From: Streptomyces sp. NBC_00557
GTDB taxonomy: Bacteria; Actinomycetota; Actinomycetes; Streptomycetales; Streptomycetaceae
Reading direction: 5' to 3'
Length of the DNA stretch: 64,000 bases
Assembly (NCBI RefSeq): GCF_036345995.1
Contig: NZ_CP107796.1
Coordinates: forward strand, 1,054,001 to 1,118,000
Numbering within the stretch: the stretch's first letter is position 1; every line of letters begins with the position of its first letter. The translations under genes were made by a program, and so were the position numbers. Under the pieces are notes generated by a model, which saw only the letters and a list, made by a program, of their open reading frames with translations, was not told the DNA's origin and did not search any database. Of this stretch, positions 63,871-64,000 are shown one piece after another.

Positions 63871-63882
63871 CTTGATGTCGAG
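63871..63882. promoter_or_regulatory. 12-bp near-palindrome upstream of isocitrate dehydrogenase
   Basis: CTTGATGTCGAG (CTYGA-TR-TCRAG) lies 31 bases before the GTG start, directly after an AT-rich ATAT that could be part of the promoter. It may be the operator of a TCA-cycle regulator, but I cannot name the protein. Confidence 0.35.
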
Positions 63883-63912
63883 CAATGTTGCAGACGTGGA
63901 GCGGAGCACCCG

Positions 63913-64000
63913 GTGACTGACTCGACCATCATCTACACCTACACAGACGAGGCCCCGGCCCTGGCGACGCATTCGTTCCTGCCGGTGATCCAGGCGTACG
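63913..64000 (+). CDS. icd: NADP-dependent isocitrate dehydrogenase, monomeric type, partial (5' end only)
   Basis: Only 29 codons are in the window. GTG 63913 opens with [20 protein letters not shown] then FLPVIQAY, which is the characteristic N-terminus of the ~740-residue monomeric isocitrate dehydrogenases of actinobacteria (TCA cycle, isocitrate to 2-oxoglutarate). GGAGCA lies nine bases upstream. The remainder lies to the right. Confidence 0.88.
   Translation, partial: MTDSTIIYTYTDEAPALATHSFLPVIQAY

Overview
The window is a very GC-rich, gene-dense stretch of an actinomycete chromosome, almost certainly Streptomyces. Supporting this are the GTG and TTG starts, the ATGA and GTGA stop/start overlaps, the SpoIIE-type (PP2C) phosphatases and RsbW/RsbT-like kinases, a SigF-type sigma factor, a chitinase with a DasR-like site and a SoxR-type operator before an ABC exporter. 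No rRNA, tRNA, CRISPR array or intact insertion sequence was seen.

Layout. (1) 1-10.4 kb holds housekeeping genes: a partial GH92 mannosidase, glgA-glgC, a FhuF-like iron protein, a DMT transporter, a secreted cell-wall hydrolase, gnd, a GNAT enzyme and panD. (2) 10.4-17.4 kb is an accessory segment with visibly lower GC. It carries a frameshifted small secreted gene, a 1509-residue secreted protein ending in a NucA/NucB-like nuclease domain, a convergent SUKH gene (a common immunity family) and the tail of an IS701-like transposase. (3) 17.5-35 kb is a stress-signalling island: SigF-like sigma factor, receiver, histidine kinase, REC-PP2C, an RsbW-like kinase, three MarR regulators, four further SpoIIE-type phosphatases and a complete coupled rsbR-rsbS-rsbT-(kinase/phosphatase fusion) operon. 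A palindromic TTGCC...GGCAA-like element recurs at three places in it. (4) 35.8-37.7 kb is a cobalt module: cbtB-cbtA behind a cobalamin riboswitch, with a convergent histidine phosphatase. (5) 37.7-42.2 kb pairs a LytS/LytR-type two-component system with an SSS-family symporter and its small membrane partner. (6) 42.4-49.5 kb has a methyltransferase-NUDIX fusion and a four-gene operon joining a three-subunit molybdenum hydroxylase to a GH65 enzyme. (7) 49.7-64 kb has a chitinase, a SoxR-box ABC exporter, a flippase-like membrane protein, an enoyl-CoA hydratase-like protein, a glycerol-type operon (FGGY kinase and two flavoproteins), a helical-repeat protein, an APC permease, an MscS channel, a DUF4186 protein and the start of monomeric isocitrate dehydrogenase.

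How it fits together. The stress island looks like a partner-switching network. PP2C phosphatases and RsbW/RsbT-type kinases would act on STAS antagonists, the stressosome proteins RsbR and RsbS would gate RsbT, and the SigF-like factor would be one output. Two sequences matching the SigB-family promoter pattern (GNNT-N15-GGGTAC) precede the sigma gene and one MarR gene. The most novel candidate is the secreted multidomain nuclease facing a SUKH gene across a shared hairpin terminator, which resembles a polymorphic toxin/immunity locus in an unusual convergent arrangement. All assignments come from reading the sequence and recalling family motifs; no database search was run.
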